DNA of 23,124 bases from positions 1 through 23,124 of the forward strand of contig CAZXGT010000027.1 in assembly GCA_964639935.1 (NCBI GenBank), in the 5' to 3' direction. Positions within the stretch are counted from its first letter, which is position 1. Each line of letters begins with the position of its first letter. Source of the DNA: CALNYS01 sp964639935. Its GTDB lineage: Bacteria > Planctomycetota > Phycisphaerae > Phycisphaerales > UBA1924. A program made the translations under genes and the position numbers. Positions 10,149-17,725 of this stretch are shown here, piece by piece. The notes under the pieces were generated by a model. That model did not search any database. It was not told where the DNA came from and was given only the letters and a program-made list of their open reading frames with translations.

Positions 10149-10310
10149 CCGGTCGCCCCTGCCGCACAGGCCGGACCGTGCGCCACGAATGCCCCGCCGC
10201 CGCGTGAAGACGGGCGATCTGGGGACCGATGGCAAACCCGCGAAACCTGAACGGTTGTCCGGTCTCATCCTCGCGCCGCGGGCCGAGCGAGTCCGGCGGG
10301 GGGATTGGCC

Positions 10311-10946
10311 ATGGCGGCACACGACAACGGAGCCGAGCAGAACGCGACGGGCGCCAGGTCCGCCGGGGAGTCGCGCTGGGCGGACAAGCAGGTCTTCACA
10401 ACCGGGGAAGCGGCGGAGGTCTGCAATGTCAGCCAGCAGACGATCATCCGCTGCTTTGACTCCGGACGGCTCAACGGCTTCCGCGTGCCCGGCTCGCGGT
10501 TCCGGCGGATCCCGCGCGCCGACCTCGTCCGCTTCATGCGCGACAACGACATCCCGCTCGACACGCTCGAGCCGGGAGCGCTTCGGGTGCTCGTGGTGGA
10601 TGACGAGCCGGAGATCATCCGCCTGTTTGAGGACACGTTCGGCGTGGATGAGCGCTTTGAGCTCGAGACGGCGGCGAACGGATACGACGCGGGGCGGCTG
10701 ACCGAGAGCTTCAAGCCCGAGGTGATCTTCCTCGACTACATGCTGCCGGACGTCAACGGCGATCTGGTGTGCCGGCGGATCCGAGAGCACGAGGATCTGA
10801 TGAAGACGAAGATCATCTTCATCTCGGGCGTGGTGGAGCCGTCGGAGGTGGATCGCCTGCTGGCGGCGGGGGCGGACGAGTTCGTGAAGAAGCCCTTTGA
10901 CATCAAGGAACTGATGGAGAAGGCGGCGGCGCAGATCGCCTCGTGA
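10311..10946 (+). CDS. Response regulator with N-terminal BldC/MerR-like HTH and C-terminal receiver
   Basis: A 211-residue protein. After a short polar N-terminus, residues 28-78 form an excisionase/BldC-type winged helix-turn-helix (FTTGEAAEVCNVSQQTIIR, then the wing FRVPGSRFRRIPR). Residues 91-205 form a complete receiver: acidic pair D97-D98, phospho-acceptor D142 in FLDYMLP, S172 in FISG, and K194 in VKKPFD. It should therefore be phosphorylated and bind DNA. The domain order is the reverse of common response regulators, which carry the DNA-binding domain at the C-terminus. The ATG at 10311 has a G-rich Shine-Dalgarno 7 bases upstream and is preferred over the TTG at 10305. Its last codons overlap the GTG of the kinase gene (GTGA). 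The kinase next door is the obvious partner (inference). Confidence 0.92.
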   Translation: MAAHDNGAEQNATGARSAGESRWADKQVFTTGEAAEVCNVSQQTIIRCFDSGRLNGFRVPGSRFRRIPRADLVRFMRDNDIPLDTLEPGALRVLVVDDEPEIIRLFEDTFGVDERFELETAANGYDAGRLTESFKPEVIFLDYMLPDVNGDLVCRRIREHEDLMKTKIIFISGVVEPSEVDRLLAAGADEFVKKPFDIKELMEKAAAQIAS

Positions 10947-13255
10947 GCGAGGCCTCGACCTGCACGCCGAGTCCGGGGGAGGCGATGCCCGAGGCGCCGC
11001 ACATCACGCCCGAGCGCGTCGAGCAGATCCTTCAGCGTCTTGACTCGCTGCCGACGCTCTCGCCCATCGCGGTGCGCCTGTTGCAGCTTTCCTCGAGCGA
11101 TGAATCGGCGATCGGGGAGATCGCAACGCTCGTCGAGTCTGATCCGGCGCTGACGGCGCTGCTGCTGTCGATGTGCCGTCGGGCCTCGACGGGGCTCGGC
11201 GAGACGGTGACGACGGTCGAGCGGGCGGTGGTGATGCTGGGGCTCGAGGCGGTGCGGACGGCGCTGCTCTCGGTGCACGTCTACGAGCTTATGGAGCGGG
11301 GAGCCGACGAGCGGGAGGGGGCCGAGGCGTTCGATCGCGCCGGGCTCTGGCGCCGGCAGCTTGCGGCGGCGTGCGCTTCGGAATCGCTCGCGAGGGAAGC
11401 GCGGCCCGGCGGCGAGAAGGTCCAACCGGACGAGGCGTTCACCGCGGGCCTGCTTCACGGGCTCGGGAAGCTGGCGCTCGCCTCGGTGCTGCCGAAGACG
11501 TACCGGCGAGTCTGCGAGTTCGCGTCGGTGAGACGGACATCGCTGGCGGAGGCGGAGCGGTCGCTGATCGGGATCGATCATCACACGGCGGGGAAGCGTC
11601 TCGGCGAGCGATGGGGTCTGCCGTTGATGTTTCAGGACGTGATCTGGCTCCACGGCGCGCCGTCGGCGGCGCCGGAGGATCTGCCTCACGCGGCGCTGAT
11701 TCGCCTCGTGAGCGCGGGCGTGAGCCTGTCCCGGGCGCTGCACATCGGATGGGGCGGGGACGGCCAGCCTCCGCAGGGCCTCCCGGAGATCGCCAGGGAA
11801 GCCGACGTTCCGCTTGATCGCCTCGAAGCGCTGGGTCCGGTGCTGCACGATGAGGTGACGCGACGGGCGCGGAGCCTTGGGCTCGACGATCTCGTCGATT
11901 CAGACATGCAGCTCCAGTCGATCGCCGCGGCGAACCGTGAGTTGGCTCGGCTGAATCGTGATCTCGAACGCCGGGCGCGCGCCGGCGCCATGCAGTCGAA
12001 GGTCCTCGAGGAGGTGACGGCGTTCCATCAGGGGCCGGCGGTCAGCGGCGTGGCGGCGGCGTACGAGGCCATCGCGCGCTCGGCGACGCGGGTGTTCGGG
12101 TCCGGGTATCTGGCGATCTGCCATCAATCGCGGGACGACCATCCGTGGACCGTCGCGGAGCTGGCGGCCGACGGGCGCCTGCGGAACCAGATGACGACCG
12201 CGCCGCCGCCGGGGGAGCGGTCGCTTGCGGAACTTGTGGATTTCTCGCAGCTCTCGGTGTCGAGCGCGGCGCTTCTCGGGTGGATGGCGGAGATGCTGCC
12301 AGAAGCGCCGGATCTTCGGACGCTCAGGCTGCTTCCGATGCGCTGCGCCGTGGGCGAGCCGGCGCTGATGCTGCACGATCGGCAGCTGCCCGCCGAGTTC
12401 GTTCATGGGGCTGGGGTGCGGGCGCTCACGTCGCTGTGGTCGGGGGCTCTCGGCGCGGCGTCGCGGCACGACGGGGCCCGTCGGCTTCAGGAGAAGCTCG
12501 CCGACGCGAACCGCCGGCTCGTCGCGACACAGGAGCGGCTGACGGAGGCGGAGTCCCTGGCCAGGCTCGGGCGGCTGACGGCGGGGGCGGCGCACGAGAT
12601 GAACAACCCGCTGGCGATCATCCGCGGACGCGCGCAGGTTCTGGGCGATGCGGCACGCTCGGATGAGGCGCAGCGAAGCGTGCGGGCGATCGAGGACGCG
12701 TCGGCGCGGCTCAGCGACCTCATCAGCGGGCTGCACTTCTTTGCGGATCCACCGGCCCCCGAGAAGCGACCGACGGATCTCACGGATCTGCTGAGCCGCA
12801 CGGTGACGGAGGTCAAGCGGGACCGGCAGTCGCGGGATCTCGAGTGCGCGCCGGTGAAGCTGACGGTTCTCGGGCCGCTTCCGCCGGCTTATGTGGACCC
12901 GACGCAGCTCGGCGCAGTCGTCACAGAGATGCTGCAGAACGCGATGGACGCGGCGCCTCGCGAGTTCGTGGAACTCCGTGCTGAAACGCGGGAGCCGGAT
13001 GGCCGACTGTGCATTTCGGTGGTCGATTCGGGCCGCGGGATGGATGCGGAGACGCAACGGCGCGCCTTCGAGCCCTTCTTTTCCCGCCGACCGTCCGGCC
13101 GCGGCGCGGGGCTTGGCCTGAGCAAGGCTCATCGCCTCGCGGAGCAGCATGGAGGGCGCCTCGAACTCGAGAGCGTCGAGTCGGAGGGCACGGTCGCCCG
13201 TCTCGTGATCCCGCGGTGGAAGCGGGAGGATGAGGCGCCTGCCACGGCGGCCTGA
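10943..13255 (+). CDS. HDOD-GAF-like sensor histidine kinase
   Basis: A 770-residue cytosolic protein with no membrane segments. Residues ~20-240 are an HDOD domain (VEQILQRLDSLPTLSPIAVR, later GLLHGLGKLALASVL); at the HD position the pair reads H172-G173, so the catalytic Asp is lost, as is usual for HDOD. Residues ~320-350 and 510-540 look like coiled coils around a divergent GAF-like region (~355-490). The kinase core follows: phospho-acceptor H551 in AAHEMNNPLAII, N-box N666 in VVTEMLQNAMDAAP, G1 box DSGRGM at about D695, FEPFF, and G2 box GAGLGLS from G721. All residues needed for autophosphorylation are present. The start is a GTG overlapping the previous stop (GTGA). No receiver is attached, so the phosphate probably passes to the HTH-receiver protein encoded immediately upstream. 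Confidence 0.93.
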   Translation: MSEASTCTPSPGEAMPEAPHITPERVEQILQRLDSLPTLSPIAVRLLQLSSSDESAIGEIATLVESDPALTALLLSMCRRASTGLGETVTTVERAVVMLGLEAVRTALLSVHVYELMERGADEREGAEAFDRAGLWRRQLAAACASESLAREARPGGEKVQPDEAFTAGLLHGLGKLALASVLPKTYRRVCEFASVRRTSLAEAERSLIGIDHHTAGKRLGERWGLPLMFQDVIWLHGAPSAAPEDLPHAALIRLVSAGVSLSRALHIGWGGDGQPPQGLPEIAREADVPLDRLEALGPVLHDEVTRRARSLGLDDLVDSDMQLQSIAAANRELARLNRDLERRARAGAMQSKVLEEVTAFHQGPAVSGVAAAYEAIARSATRVFGSGYLAICHQSRDDHPWTVAELAADGRLRNQMTTAPPPGERSLAELVDFSQLSVSSAALLGWMAEMLPEAPDLRTLRLLPMRCAVGEPALMLHDRQLPAEFVHGAGVRALTSLWSGALGAASRHDGARRLQEKLADANRRLVATQERLTEAESLARLGRLTAGAAHEMNNPLAIIRGRAQVLGDAARSDEAQRSVRAIEDASARLSDLISGLHFFADPPAPEKRPTDLTDLLSRTVTEVKRDRQSRDLECAPVKLTVLGPLPPAYVDPTQLGAVVTEMLQNAMDAAPREFVELRAETREPDGRLCISVVDSGRGMDAETQRRAFEPFFSRRPSGRGAGLGLSKAHRLAEQHGGRLELESVESEGTVARLVIPRWKREDEAPATAA

Positions 13256-13283
13256 GAGGCCGCGACAGGGGGAGAGAGTCGCC

Positions 13284-14411
13284 ATGAGCACGCCGCACGC
13301 GCATCAGGAGAAGCATCACGGGGAATCACTCGGACGTGTCCTCGTCGTGGAGCCGGATTCGGTGTCCAGCGCCGCGATCGCGGGCGCTCTGCGCGGGGCT
13401 GGGGTCGAGTGCGACCCGGTGTCCAGCGTGGAAGAGGCGATCGGCGCCGCCGAGGGCGCCGCGGGCTCGCGATCCTACGACGCGGCGCTGATCAGCTTCA
13501 CGCTCGAGGGCGAGCGGGGATTCGATCTGGCGCGGCGGCTCCAGCGGATGGACGCCGCGGTGCGCGTGGTGATGACCGGTTCGCGCGTGACGGCCGAGCA
13601 GACGGTGGAGGCGATGCGCGCCGGGGCGGTGGATGTCCTCCACCTGCCGATCGACGCCGGCGAGGCGAGGCTGTGCGTCGCGAGCGCGATTGAGGCCGCG
13701 CGGCGTCTGCGCCAGCAGGAGCGGAAGATTATCCGGCTGAAGAAGATCTGCCGGCGTCTTAATGAATCGCGCAAGAGCGTTCACGATCAGGTCGACGATC
13801 TCTGCGACGATCTCGTCGGCGCGTACCAGGACATGGCCGATCAGGTGAAGAAGATCGGCGCCGTTTCGGAGTTCCAGGCGCTCGTGAAGCAGGAGCTCGA
13901 TATCGAGCAGCTTCTTCGGACGACCCTCGAGCACACGCTGCAGAAGACGGGGCCGACGAACGCGGCGGTCTTCCTCCCGTCGAACCACTCGGATTTCTCG
14001 CTTGGCGCCTATGTGAACTACGACTGCCCGAAGGACGCGGCGGACGTGCTGCTCGATCACCTCGCCGATGTGATTCCGCCCCGTTTCCAGGAGGAAGAGG
14101 GCGTCTTTACGTTCGCCTCGATGGATGACCTCCGGGAGTGGATCGGCGACGACGCGGCGTGGCTCGCGGACTCGACGGCGCTGGTGGCGGCGTGCCGGCG
14201 TGACGGGGAGTGTCTGGCGGTGATCACGCTGTTTCGCGATCGGTCGCGTCCCTTCGAGGAGGACGCTGTTGAGCAGCTCGGTTCGATCTCGGAGGTGTTC
14301 GCGGGGCAGCTCGCGAAGGTGATCAGCGTGCACCACCGTCACATGCCGGGGAGCCAGTGGTCGGGCTGGGAGACCGAGGACGACGACGGGTCGGGCGGGA
14401 TGGCGGCCTGA
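13284..14411 (+). CDS. Degenerate receiver, coiled coil and GAF-like domain protein
   Basis: A 375-residue protein. Residues 17-135 have the receiver fold pattern (RVLVVEPDSVSSAAIAGAL, VVMTGS, then HLPID), but the phosphorylation site is dismantled: the acidic pair is E23-P24, the phospho-acceptor position is S71 in ALISFTLEG, and the conserved Lys is L121. Only T98 is kept. It is a pseudo-receiver. Residues ~140-195 form a charged coiled coil (RRLRQQERKIIRLKKI), and ~195-348 a GAF-like domain (DIEQLLRTTLEHTLQ, then CLAVITLFRDRSRPFEED). The ATG at 13284 has GGGGAGAG upstream; the open frame extends further up but overlaps the kinase stop. The gap to the kinase gene is 28 bases, so it is probably the third gene of that operon. 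It may be a non-phosphorylated regulator or scaffold for the kinase (inference). Confidence 0.85.
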   Translation: MSTPHAHQEKHHGESLGRVLVVEPDSVSSAAIAGALRGAGVECDPVSSVEEAIGAAEGAAGSRSYDAALISFTLEGERGFDLARRLQRMDAAVRVVMTGSRVTAEQTVEAMRAGAVDVLHLPIDAGEARLCVASAIEAARRLRQQERKIIRLKKICRRLNESRKSVHDQVDDLCDDLVGAYQDMADQVKKIGAVSEFQALVKQELDIEQLLRTTLEHTLQKTGPTNAAVFLPSNHSDFSLGAYVNYDCPKDAADVLLDHLADVIPPRFQEEEGVFTFASMDDLREWIGDDAAWLADSTALVAACRRDGECLAVITLFRDRSRPFEEDAVEQLGSISEVFAGQLAKVISVHHRHMPGSQWSGWETEDDDGSGGMAA

Positions 14412-14417
14412 CGACGG

Positions 14418-15305
14418 TCACTGAGCGCTCGTGAGCCCGCCCTCGCCGGTGCGATTGACGAAGAACATCGTCGGGAGCAGGAAGTTCTGCTGGTCGTAGA
14501 GAAAGACGCGGCCGCTGACGGTCATGGTCACGCGCTCTCCGCGACGGGAAGCGACGGCCTCCATCTCGTCAAGAAGCCGGCAGGGCATCACGCCGAGAGG
14601 GGCGTCGATGGGCTCGGTCCCCGGCGCGTCGCTTGCGCCGGCGTCGAAGGTGAACATCCATCCACCCGAGGGGCTTCGGATGAGTCGGCCGCGGCGAAGC
14701 GTGATCACCCCGCCCTCGCGCTGGAGCGTTCGCGGGCGGCCGGCGTTCTCGGTGCGCGCGGCTTCGGCGACGCGGGTGGCGGACTCGAGCTCCTCGATCA
14801 GATCCTCGACCGCGATCTCCTCAGCGCGTTCCGCGAGCAGGGGCGGTTCGGGCTCCGACGTCGTCGCCGCGGGCGCGACCGGGGAGGCGGGCTCGGCGCC
14901 TTTCGCCTCCTCTTCAGACACGACGCGGAAGAGCAGCGGGAGGAAGTAGTTGAGGCCGCGCGAGGCAAAGACCTGGCCGGAGACCTCGAACATCACCTCG
15001 CTTGAACCGCTCGCCGCGATCTGCTCCATCGCCTGGGTGTTCGAGCACGGAAGAAGCGCCATCGGGCGTATGGGATCCTCGGCTCCGGTGCGCACGAAGA
15101 CGACCGCGGACGCCTGTGTCCCGACCGGGCGGAGGCGGGCGAGCCGGCCGGCGATGTAGGCGCCCTCCGGAAGGAGGGGAAAGCGATCAGCGAGGTCGGA
15201 GGCGCCTTCGAGTGGAACTCTCACCGGCGACTGAAGCTTCGGGAGCTCGGTCTGAGCGACGGCGAGGCTGCAGGCGGTGATCGTGATCCAAGCGATGCGG
15301 CTCAT
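14418..15305 (-). CDS. Secreted protein with an internally duplicated domain, unknown function
   Basis: A 295-residue protein starting with a short signal peptide (MSRIAWITITACSLAVA, cleavage likely after A17). Two related segments follow: residues ~48-128 and ~199-283. Both share the order of GxLxRLxP/S, then PMALLPC or GVMPCRLL, then a VSG-x-VF motif (EVSGQVFASRGLNYFLPLLF against TVSGRVFLYDQQNFLLPTMF). They are joined by an acidic, Pro/Ala-rich linker (130-190). The pattern suggests two copies of a small beta-barrel-type domain, each with one conserved Cys (C87 and C242). I do not recognise the family. GAGGAG lies about 10 bases before the ATG. The gene converges on the pseudo-receiver gene with 6 bases between stops. 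Export to the periplasm is inferred. Confidence 0.75.
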   Translation of the reverse strand: MSRIAWITITACSLAVAQTELPKLQSPVRVPLEGASDLADRFPLLPEGAYIAGRLARLRPVGTQASAVVFVRTGAEDPIRPMALLPCSNTQAMEQIAASGSSEVMFEVSGQVFASRGLNYFLPLLFRVVSEEEAKGAEPASPVAPAATTSEPEPPLLAERAEEIAVEDLIEELESATRVAEAARTENAGRPRTLQREGGVITLRRGRLIRSPSGGWMFTFDAGASDAPGTEPIDAPLGVMPCRLLDEMEAVASRRGERVTMTVSGRVFLYDQQNFLLPTMFFVNRTGEGGLTSAQ

Positions 15306-15404
15306 CTGTCGCGTCTCCTCTCGAGGGCTTGCGGGGCGACGCTGAGCATATCGGCCCGAGCGGATGGAATCGGCTCGTTCGTCTCGGACCCCCCAGAAGT
15401 GCGG

Positions 15405-15420
15405 GCGCCGGATCTGGCGC
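15405..15420 (-). terminator. Small GC hairpin after the one-helix membrane protein gene
   Basis: GCGCC, a six-base loop and GGCGC form a five-base-pair stem two bases beyond the stop of the gene at 15423-15965. No T-rich tail follows, so it is at best a weak terminator or 3'-end structure. Confidence 0.25.
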
Positions 15421-15422
15421 GG

Positions 15423-15965
15423 TCAGTTTCCAAGAAGCGCGCGGTAGTGCTCGACGGCGCACCCGGGCGCCTGACCGGTCTGATAGTCCTCGGGCGTGAG
15501 ACCGAGGAACGCCTCAGGCCGCGGATTGCGGGGCACGACGACCTGATCGCCGCAGGGGCAGATGGTCGGCTCGTTGTGACGGGGGTCGTCGTAGGCGAAG
15601 AGCTGATTGTTCAGAACGACCGGCACGGCGAGGGCGTCCGGGTGGTCGTCGCTCCAGCAGTACTCGACCGGGTAGTACCCGTCGGGCGCCCGCTTGCCGA
15701 TCTCCACCTTGTACCAGAGCATCTCGCCGGTGAGGGGGTCCATCATGCGCGTGCGCGCATCCATGATGGTCCCTTCCGCAGGGCCGGTGGCCGACTGGAA
15801 GCGCGTGAAGAGGAACCAGACCATGCCGAGCGCGATGATCGCCAGAATGATCTTGCCCGCCAGGCCCGAGACGGCGTCGTTGAACCGATCGCGGAGACCG
15901 CGGCCGGAGGAGTGATTTTCGGTCGAGGATGAACTCTGGTCGAGGTCTTCTGTGAGTGATCGCAT
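15423..15965 (-). CDS. Single-pass membrane protein with Cys-containing extracytoplasmic tail, unknown function
   Basis: A 180-residue protein. Residues 1-34 are polar (Ser/Asp-rich, then RDRFNDAVSGLAG), residues ~36-56 form one hydrophobic helix (KIILAIIALGMVWFLFTRF), and the remaining ~120 residues are soluble. The tail contains WYKVEIGKRAPDGYYPVEYC, and later ICPCGDQVVVPRNP and GCAVEHYRALLGN, giving four Cys, with a CPC pair that could bind metal or form a disulphide. I do not recognise the family. The ATG at 15965 has only a weak Shine-Dalgarno. It lies 117 bases upstream of the duplicated-domain gene and 140 bases downstream of the EEP enzyme, all on the minus strand. Topology with the tail outside the cytoplasm is inferred. 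Confidence 0.75.
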   Translation of the reverse strand: MRSLTEDLDQSSSSTENHSSGRGLRDRFNDAVSGLAGKIILAIIALGMVWFLFTRFQSATGPAEGTIMDARTRMMDPLTGEMLWYKVEIGKRAPDGYYPVEYCWSDDHPDALAVPVVLNNQLFAYDDPRHNEPTICPCGDQVVVPRNPRPEAFLGLTPEDYQTGQAPGCAVEHYRALLGN

Positions 15966-16022
15966 GGGCGGCTCTGCTCAAAGGCGTGCGGTTGGCGACT
16001 TGGCCGGCGAAGGAGAGAACAA

Positions 16023-16069
16023 TCGCCTCGGCTCTTTCGCGGCATCTTAGGGGTTTCACGCCGAGGCGA
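16023..16069 (-). terminator. Inverted repeat after the EEP-family gene, possible terminator
   Basis: A perfect 10-base inverted repeat, TCGCCTCGGC and GCCGAGGCGA, encloses 27 bases. It lies 37 bases beyond the stop of the gene at 16106-17458. In the transcript sense the stem is followed by TTGTTCTCTCC, a moderately T-rich stretch. The large loop makes it atypical. Confidence 0.4.
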
Positions 16070-16105
16070 GCGAGCCGCGAGAAGGAGCTTGCGCAGGCTT
16101 TACAG

Positions 16106-16270
16106 TCACTCGGGGCAGGGGCCCCAGGCGGCGATGAGCGCGGCGAGGTCGGAGGCGTTGACGACGCCGGAGCCATCGAGGTCCGCGGGCCCGACGCCGC
16201 CCCATGCGGCGATGAGGATGGCGAGGTCGGAGGCGCTCACGGCGCCGGAGCCGTCGAGATCGGCCGGGCA
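16106..16270 (-). repeat. Two dockerin-like repeats closing the EEP protein
   Basis: The encoded repeats are DLDGSGAVSASDLAILIAAW and DLDGSGVVNASDLAALIAAW (residues 400-419 and 426-445), bracketed by C397 and C448. Each has the Asp-x-Asp-Gly-x-Gly calcium-loop pattern of dockerin and EF-hand repeats. At DNA level the distal end is closely similar to the end of the gene at 17561-19702 (CAGGGGCCCCA is shared). Confidence 0.85.
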
Positions 16271-17458
16271 CGGCGCGACCGTCGGCTCAGGAAGCGCGAG
16301 ATCGACGAAGACCGGGTTGTGGTCCGCGGCGAGCGAGGTGAGGAAGGTGGGGAACGAGAAGGACGCCATCTCGGGCGGGAACGCGCCCGTGGGGATCGGG
16401 TTGGCGTAGAGGACGACCTGATTGACCGCGGTCCCGACGGAATCGAACCAGGCGAGGTAATCGAGCTTGGATCCGCCGCGTGTGTCCGTTTCGCCCGTGA
16501 AGGGTTCGACGGCGTTGTCGTAGACAGCGTCGGACCGGTCTGCGTCGGGGCCGTCGGTTCCGCCGTTGATCGCGGCGCGAGTCATCCATTCGGCCGGGCC
16601 GCGGCGCCCGTTGGTGGCCTCATCCTCGTTCCAGTCGCCGCCCCAGACGACGATGTCGTTCTCGCCGAGCAGGCCGTCGCTCGATCCGGGGCTGAAGATG
16701 GCGTTGTTGGGGTCGGAGAATCCGGCGCCGGCGCCGTTGAAGTAGTGATCGATGAAGTACACGATGTTCTGGGCGGCGCGGAGGCGGTCGTCGCGGTCGC
16801 TCGAGCTTCCGCCCGCCTTGAGGTGAGAGTTGCCGATGACGAGATCGCCAGCGTAGACGTCGTCTGGGAGGTCGATCTCGGCGTAGGCGAAGCCTCGGAT
16901 GCCTCCGCCGCCGCCCGGGGCGTATCCGTCTGCGATGTTGAAGAAGTTGTCGAGGGCCACGACGCCGTCGCCGTTGACGTCGGCGAAGGGGAATCGGCTC
17001 AGGATAACGTTGCGGTTGAAGTTGTCGGAGGCGGCGCTGACGCGGATGAAGGGAAGGTCGTAGGCGGGGTCGTAGGCCTGGACAAAGGCGGTGACGGTTC
17101 CGCCCCGCCAGGGATCATCGCCGCCGCGAAAGAACCGATCGAAGACGGTCTCAAGGGTCGAGACCGAATCGGCCGAGCCGCCCGAGACGTCGCTGTTGCC
17201 GGCGTTGTCCCCGGTTTCCTGAAGGATGAGGACATCGGGTTTCATCGCGGCGATGATGCGGGCGATCGCGGTCCAGGAGTTGACGCCCTCGGTCTTGGTC
17301 GCGGTGGAACAGACGCCGTCCTCGACATTCCACGTCATGACCCGAAGGTGAGCCGGGTCGCTCTTGCCCCAGTCGCCCTCGGAGGGATTGAACGCGGCGG
17401 CGAGCCCAGTGGATGACGCCAGGGCGACGGCGAAGGACAGGGCGAGTCGGGTCTTCAC
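16106..17458 (-). CDS. Secreted endonuclease/exonuclease/phosphatase-family enzyme with C-terminal dockerin-like tail
   Basis: A 450-residue secreted protein. The signal peptide MKTRLALSFAVALASSTGLAAA is probably cut after A22. The catalytic domain (~38-390) has the whole EEP metal-phosphoesterase set: N44 in MTWNVEDG, E81 in LILQETGD, H212 in GNSHL, D275 and N277 in GGDWNE, and the final D379-H380 pair in AADHNPVF. Substrates of this superfamily include DNA, RNA, phospholipids and inositol phosphates; which applies here cannot be told. An EF-hand-like loop DVNGDGVVALD sits within the domain (160-170). Residues 397-450 are two dockerin-like repeats ending in WGPCPE. The start is GTG with GAGAGGAG about 8 bases upstream. 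The gene follows the dockerin-bearing propeller-like gene, separated by a strong hairpin. Confidence 0.88.
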   Translation of the reverse strand: MKTRLALSFAVALASSTGLAAAFNPSEGDWGKSDPAHLRVMTWNVEDGVCSTATKTEGVNSWTAIARIIAAMKPDVLILQETGDNAGNSDVSGGSADSVSTLETVFDRFFRGGDDPWRGGTVTAFVQAYDPAYDLPFIRVSAASDNFNRNVILSRFPFADVNGDGVVALDNFFNIADGYAPGGGGGIRGFAYAEIDLPDDVYAGDLVIGNSHLKAGGSSSDRDDRLRAAQNIVYFIDHYFNGAGAGFSDPNNAIFSPGSSDGLLGENDIVVWGGDWNEDEATNGRRGPAEWMTRAAINGGTDGPDADRSDAVYDNAVEPFTGETDTRGGSKLDYLAWFDSVGTAVNQVVLYANPIPTGAFPPEMASFSFPTFLTSLAADHNPVFVDLALPEPTVAPCPADLDGSGAVSASDLAILIAAWGGVGPADLDGSGVVNASDLAALIAAWGPCPE

Positions 17459-17485
17459 TGGATGCTCCTCTCAGCGGCTTGGAAA

Positions 17486-17517
17486 GGACGCCCGCGGCCT
17501 TCCGGCCGAGGGCGTCC
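17486..17517 (-). terminator. Strong hairpin between the propeller-like gene and the EEP gene
   Basis: An outer 8-base-pair stem (GGACGCCC/GGGCGTCC), a single mismatch, and an inner 5-base-pair stem (CGGCC/GGCCG) close on a four-base loop. In the minus-strand sense it follows the stop at 17561 by about 43 bases and is followed by TTTCC. It lies just upstream of the Shine-Dalgarno of the EEP gene. It may terminate or attenuate transcription; the T-tract is short. Confidence 0.6.
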
Positions 17518-17560
17518 GAGGATGTTCTTTTCGATCAGTCGCTCAGGCGATCGAATCGGT

Positions 17561-17725
17561 TCACTGCGGGCAGGGGCCCCAAGCCGCGACGAGGGCGGCG
17601 AGGTCGTCGGCGCCGACGCCGTTGCCGGCGAAGTCAGCCGACGTGCCGAACTGGCCCCACTGGGAGATGAGGGCGGCGAGGTCGGACGCGTCCACCACGC
17701 CGTTTCCGTCGAGGTCCTGCGGGCA
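17561..17725 (-). repeat. Dockerin-like repeats closing the propeller-like protein
   Basis: The first repeat is intact: DLDGNGVVDASDLAALISQW, with D663, D665, N667 and D674. The second, DFAGNGVGADDLAALVAAW, has Ala at the position of the second Asp (A692) and one residue fewer before the Asp-Leu pair. C660 and C711 bracket the pair, and the tail is WGPCPQ. Confidence 0.8.

Noticed and set aside
10215..10270. A stretch resembling part of a TPP riboswitch (GGGGACC, then ACCCGCGAAACCTGAACGGTT)
   Set aside because: The CTGAGA core and the GCGTAGGGA segment are missing, and the downstream gene is a response regulator, not a thiamine gene. Chance similarity is more likely.
15255..15305. Lipobox-like ITAC at residues 9-12 of the duplicated-domain protein
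   Set aside because: The hydrophobic stretch before the Cys is too short for a lipoprotein signal; cleavage after the later AVA fits better.
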